From assembly GCA_035995185.1 (NCBI GenBank), contig DASYKT010000027.1:212953-276952 (forward strand): a stretch of 64,000 nt of DNA, read 5' to 3'. Below are positions 60,559-64,000 of this stretch, piece by piece (positions within the stretch are counted from its first letter, which is position 1; every line of letters starts with the position of its first letter). A program made the position numbers and the translations under genes. The notes beneath the pieces were generated by a model that searched no databases, was not told the origin of the DNA, and saw only the letters and a list, made by a program, of their open reading frames with translations. Source of the stretch: DASYKT01 sp035995185 (lineage in GTDB: Bacteria; Acidobacteriota; Blastocatellia; Pyrinomonadales; Pyrinomonadaceae).

Positions 60559-62139
60559 ATGCAATTGGTCAGTCAAGCAAGAAAACCGTTGGTGCTGATG
60601 ATCCTCGACGGTTGGGGATATACCCTCCGCGCCGAGGGCAACGCGATCGCGATGGCGCACACCCCTAACTACGACCATATCTGCGCGCGCTACCCGATGA
60701 CTTTGCTGCAGGCTTCCGGCGCCCACGTCGGCCTGCCGGATAATCAACCGGGCACTTCCGAATCGGGCCATATGACGATCGGGGCGGGCCGGGTAATGCA
60801 AACCAGTTTGCAGGAGATCGACCACGCCATTGAAACCGGCGAATTCTTTAAAAATTCAAAACTCACCCGAGCGATGCAGCTCGTCAAAGAGCGCGGCACC
60901 GCACTGCATCTGATCGGCTTGCTTTCAAACGGCAAGATCCACTCTTCGCAGGAGCATCTTTTTGCGCTGCTCCGCATGGCCAAGTTGAGCGGGGTGGAAA
61001 AGGTTTTTATTCACTGCATTCTAGATGGACAGGATGTCGCCTGGAGCTCGGCGGATATTTTTGTCGAGGCGCTGGAAATAAAACTCGCCGATATCGGAAC
61101 GGGCAAGATCGCCACTCTTTGCGGCCGCCATTTCGCGATGGATAAAGATCAGAATTGGGAAAAGACGGCCCGCGCTTACACGATGCTGGTCCATGCCGAA
61201 GGCGAACGCGCCACGGACCCGGTCGAAGCCATCCGCTCTTCATACCAGCGCAGCGTGACGGATGAAATGATCGAGCCCGTGGTTATCGAAGACAGTGACG
61301 GCGCCCCGGTCGGAAAGATCGAAAGCGGCGACGCCGTCATCTTTTTTAATCACCGCGGAGACAGGATGCGCCAGCTGGTTCGCGCGGTCACCTTTTTGGA
61401 ATTTGAAACCGAAGCCCAGGTAGACAAGCCTAAACTCGATGTCTATTGCCTGACCGATTACGACACCGATCATGATCTGGGCCTTAATCTTACCGCGGTC
61501 TTTCCAAACCGCGACGAAAGAAATTTTCTGGCTGAGATATTTGCGCAAAATTCGATCCGCAATTGCCGCATCGCGGAAGCGGAAAGAGAATTGTACGTCA
61601 CGCATTATTTTGACGGCTGCCCGGAAGACAAGCATCTTTTTGAAGAAAGGCTGATCGTTCCTTCTTCCAACAGCGCGGCCAACCCGGAAACGCCCCTGGC
61701 TGAAATAACCGGCTGGCTTTTGGAAAAACTGGACGCCGGAAAGACGGACGTATTCGTCGTTAATTTTGCGTCGGCGGATATTGCGGCCCATGGCGGCAGC
61801 CTTCCCCGCACGGTAAAAGCCATCGAGGATATCGACGTTAATCTCGGCCTTATTTTTGGGCTTATTCAGGATCTGGGCGGAACTTTATTGATTACTTCAG
61901 ACCATGGCAATTGCGAGCAAATGTTAAACCGGGAAACCGGTGAGTTTGACCGCGGGCATACTTCCAATCCCGTACCTTTTCATCTGGTCGATACCGGGAT
62001 ACACCGGTGGCGTCTGAAAGACGGCGGCTCGCTGGCCGATGTGGCGCCGACCGTTCTCGCGCTGCTGGATATTTCAAAACCCGCTGAGATGACGGGGAGC
62101 GATCTGCGCCTTGCGCGTGAGGCGGCCATCGCCGCCTAG
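60559..62139 (+). CDS. gpmI: 2,3-bisphosphoglycerate-independent phosphoglycerate mutase
   Basis: GpmI interconverts 3- and 2-phosphoglycerate using Mn2+. The 526-residue protein belongs to the alkaline phosphatase superfamily. LMILDGWGY has the metal-binding Asp17, NQPGTSESGHMTIGAGR carries the phosphorylated Ser67, RDERNFLAE and the C-terminal ITSDHGNCEQM and GHTSNPVPF complete the metal sites. It follows eno in the same direction. Confidence 0.96.
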   Translation: MQLVSQARKPLVLMILDGWGYTLRAEGNAIAMAHTPNYDHICARYPMTLLQASGAHVGLPDNQPGTSESGHMTIGAGRVMQTSLQEIDHAIETGEFFKNSKLTRAMQLVKERGTALHLIGLLSNGKIHSSQEHLFALLRMAKLSGVEKVFIHCILDGQDVAWSSADIFVEALEIKLADIGTGKIATLCGRHFAMDKDQNWEKTARAYTMLVHAEGERATDPVEAIRSSYQRSVTDEMIEPVVIEDSDGAPVGKIESGDAVIFFNHRGDRMRQLVRAVTFLEFETEAQVDKPKLDVYCLTDYDTDHDLGLNLTAVFPNRDERNFLAEIFAQNSIRNCRIAEAERELYVTHYFDGCPEDKHLFEERLIVPSSNSAANPETPLAEITGWLLEKLDAGKTDVFVVNFASADIAAHGGSLPRTVKAIEDIDVNLGLIFGLIQDLGGTLLITSDHGNCEQMLNRETGEFDRGHTSNPVPFHLVDTGIHRWRLKDGGSLADVAPTVLALLDISKPAEMTGSDLRLAREAAIAA

Positions 62140-62143
62140 ACAA

Positions 62144-63685
62144 ATGAAAGCACGCCCGACAGTCGTATTCCTCCTAACTTTTCTTTTAATTCTTTTTGCC
62201 GCCTGTCATTACAATTCCGCTGTACAGCAAACATCGCCGCCCGCACCGGACAGCCAGGTCGAATTGCCCGGTAATATTCAACTACCCCGGAAGCTGGAAA
62301 TTTCCACGCAGCCGAAAGACGTCGCGCTGGCGCAAAAGATAAACGGCTTGATCGATAATAGTGAATTTTCCAACGCCCGCTGGGGCGTGATTGTGCTTAG
62401 TTTAAAGGACGGCCGGGTACAGGCTGCGCGCGAGGCGCAAAAACTTTTTTCTCCTGCTTCGACGTTAAAATTAATTACGACCGCCGCGGCGCTCGATAGA
62501 CTGGGTGCGGATCATCGCTGGAAGACCTCAGTCTACGGAAATGAAAAACCAGGCAGCGATGGCAAACTTGCCGGGAGTTTAACTCTTTACGGGCGCGGCG
62601 CCCCGGACCTGTCTTCGGAAAAACTTTCCCAGCTGGCCGATACGCTGAAAAGCAAAGGCCTGCGGCAGATCGAAGGCGACATTGTCGGCGACGGCAGCTA
62701 TTTTAGCGGTGAAGGCCTGGGCGACGGCTGGCTGTGGGCCGATGCTCAATGGTATTACGGCGCGGAAGCCGCGGCGCTGACGTTTAACGACAATCAGATA
62801 GATATCGAAGTGGCCGCCGAAAGCGCCAAGGCCGAAGGCGATCAGATCAGCATCGAAAGCGACCTGAAACCGCTCACGGGTGACAAGGTCGAGGCCGTCG
62901 GTATCAACCGCAAATTCGGGTCGAATACGGTTTATGTTTGGGGCGACAAACAGGCCGGCGGCGTTCAAAAAGCGCGGATAGCAGTGCCGAATTCGGCGCT
63001 TTGGGCGGCGCAGGAATTAAAAAAGGAATTGGAAAAGCGCGGCATAACCGTCAAGGGCGGCGCCCGCGCGGTGGACTGGCGGTCGAAGGATAAGCTGGAT
63101 GAAAGCAAGGCGGTCGAACTGGCCTCGGTCGAAAGTAAGACGCTTGGCGAAGTGGTGCGAAGGACGAATAAAGACAGCGTAAATCTTTATGCGGAGCTGA
63201 TGCTGCGCACGCTCGGCAAAAAATTCGGCGCGGAGGCGCCCGATGAAGATGCCAGGGTAAATGCCCTGCGCGGCGACGACCTGGCAGGCACGGCCGTCAT
63301 TAAAAAATGGCTCGTGGAAAACGGGATCGAGCCCGGTGAAATGGCTCTGCACGACGGGTCCGGTTTGTCGCGGCTGGATATGATATCGCCCGAAACGCTC
63401 GCGCGCCTGCTGGTTTTCGCGCTACAGATGAAACACGCCGAAGCTTTTAAAAATTCTTTGCCTATCGCCGGCACCGACGGCACGATGCGCGGCCGGCTGG
63501 CAAATTTTGCCGGGAAGGTTTTGGCCAAAACCGGCTCGATAACATATGTGAACTCTTTGGCGGGCTACGCCAAAACGCCGGATGAGACCCTCGCTTTTGT
63601 CATTTTCTGCAACAACGAAACGCACAAGACGGACATAACACCCGTCATCGATGAATTGGCCGCGGCGATCGCGGGATATCAGTAA
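62144..63685 (+). CDS. D-alanyl-D-alanine carboxypeptidase/endopeptidase, PBP4 (S13) family
   Basis: A 513-residue lipoprotein (lipobox Cys21 in LFAACH) that should act on peptidoglycan in the periplasm. Active-site motifs are S106-T-L-K109 in FSPASTLKL, Ser-x-Asn in KDSVNLYAEL near residue 345 and Lys-Thr-Gly in LAKTGSI near 462. The family cleaves the terminal D-Ala or cross-links. ATG 62144 follows gpmI by four bases, implying co-transcription. The start gives the signal peptide directly and is preferred to one at 62111 inside gpmI. Confidence 0.93.
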   Translation: MKARPTVVFLLTFLLILFAACHYNSAVQQTSPPAPDSQVELPGNIQLPRKLEISTQPKDVALAQKINGLIDNSEFSNARWGVIVLSLKDGRVQAAREAQKLFSPASTLKLITTAAALDRLGADHRWKTSVYGNEKPGSDGKLAGSLTLYGRGAPDLSSEKLSQLADTLKSKGLRQIEGDIVGDGSYFSGEGLGDGWLWADAQWYYGAEAAALTFNDNQIDIEVAAESAKAEGDQISIESDLKPLTGDKVEAVGINRKFGSNTVYVWGDKQAGGVQKARIAVPNSALWAAQELKKELEKRGITVKGGARAVDWRSKDKLDESKAVELASVESKTLGEVVRRTNKDSVNLYAELMLRTLGKKFGAEAPDEDARVNALRGDDLAGTAVIKKWLVENGIEPGEMALHDGSGLSRLDMISPETLARLLVFALQMKHAEAFKNSLPIAGTDGTMRGRLANFAGKVLAKTGSITYVNSLAGYAKTPDETLAFVIFCNNETHKTDITPVIDELAAAIAGYQ

Positions 63686-63692
63686 CGCCCCG

Positions 63693-63856
63693 CGAGTCCG
63701 TAGAGTTCAGAGAGTTCAGAGAGTTCAGAGAGTTTAGAGAGTCTAGAGAGTTTAGGGAGTTTAGAGAGTCTAGAGAGTCGCGCGTGAAAACACGATTCTC
63801 TTAAACTCCGCGGACTCCGGACTCTCTAGACTCTCTGAACTCTTTTGAACTGTTTT
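63693..63856. repeat. Nonamer tandem and inverted repeat
   Basis: Eight or so 9-bp units of the AGAGTTCAG type (AGAGTTTAG, AGAGTCTAG, GGAGTTTAG variants) run from about 63697 to 63775. A facing arm has ACTCTCTAGACTCTCTGAAC. They could form a long hairpin after the PBP4 gene. The remaining bases to 64000 show no complete gene; a short GCGGCGACGCTTCGCCGC palindrome is near 63887. Confidence 0.8.
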
Positions 63857-64000
63857 TCTGGTCTGTTGGGGCGGCGGGTGTCCACTCGCGGCGACGCTTC
63901 GCCGCGCGGCAGCGGTTCCGTGGTTTTTAGGCGGAGAACCGAATACTGTACTTCACGCTTAGCCGTTTTTCATTTGGTTTTACAATGCGACATGCGAGGA

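Noticed and set aside
63693..63856. CRISPR array
   Set aside because: Units are contiguous 9-bp repeats without spacers, and no cas gene is present.

Overview
The window looks like chromosomal DNA of a free-living, aerobic, Gram-negative-type bacterium, probably an acidobacterium (Blastocatellia/Pyrinomonadales-like). That placement is an inference. It rests on an Alternative Complex III operon joined to an A2-type caa3 oxidase, multihaem cytochromes, lipoprotein-sorting-like genes, secreted DUF4440 and cystatin-like proteins, an archaeal-type Asd, and moderate GC. No rRNA or tRNA gene, CRISPR array or prophage was seen.

Layout. (1) 1-15026 carries most of the succinylase route to diaminopimelate/lysine: lysC (cut by the left edge), a dapE-like M20 peptidase, dapB, dapA, dapD, a dapC-like aminotransferase and asd. 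Among these lie DUF4440 proteins, a peroxiredoxin, a lipid kinase, a phosphoesterase and a methyltransferase. Three tandem minus-strand genes for secreted ten-cysteine peptides sit at 12530-13500. (2) 15070-15782 is a REP-type tyrosine transposase inside a mirror-image set of hairpins. (3) 15846-19303 holds purB, a hicAB toxin-antitoxin pair enclosed by a duplicated purB 3' end, a membrane protein, and purS/purQ. (4) 19476-22580 holds a GHMP kinase, a DedA protein and a ROK kinase. (5) 22919-37686 is the respiratory block actABC - glycosyltransferase - actDEF - small membrane protein - SCO - coxBACD. It should move electrons from quinol through ACIII and cytochrome c domains to oxygen. (6) 37853-40713 holds a lipoprotein, a LolD-like ATPase, a small membrane protein and a LolA-like protein. 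(7) 40836-46030 holds a radical SAM enzyme, a methyltransferase, small enzymes, and an AT-rich foreign-looking membrane protein with a frameshifted tail. (8) 46663-51338 (minus strand) holds pyk, a GH15 glucoamylase, a cystatin-like protein and a TlpA-like thioredoxin, with a decayed copy of the pyk 3' end at 46047-46130. (9) 51741-63685 holds a NifU-like/BFD protein, a CorC/HlyC-type protein, an octahaem cytochrome, a trypsin-like protease with a stand-alone copy of its N-terminal domain, eno, gpmI, small enzymes and a PBP4-type peptidase.

The intergenic DNA is unusually rich in structured repeats. Several inverted elements are built of degenerate 9-bp or 7-bp units, and three larger palindromic elements each occur twice, two of them clearly in opposite orientation. 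Some repeats supply the C-termini and stop codons of upstream genes. The duplicated gene ends at purB and pyk, the cysteine-rich peptide trio, the protease/prodomain pair and the mirror-image RAYT locus are the features most worth following up.
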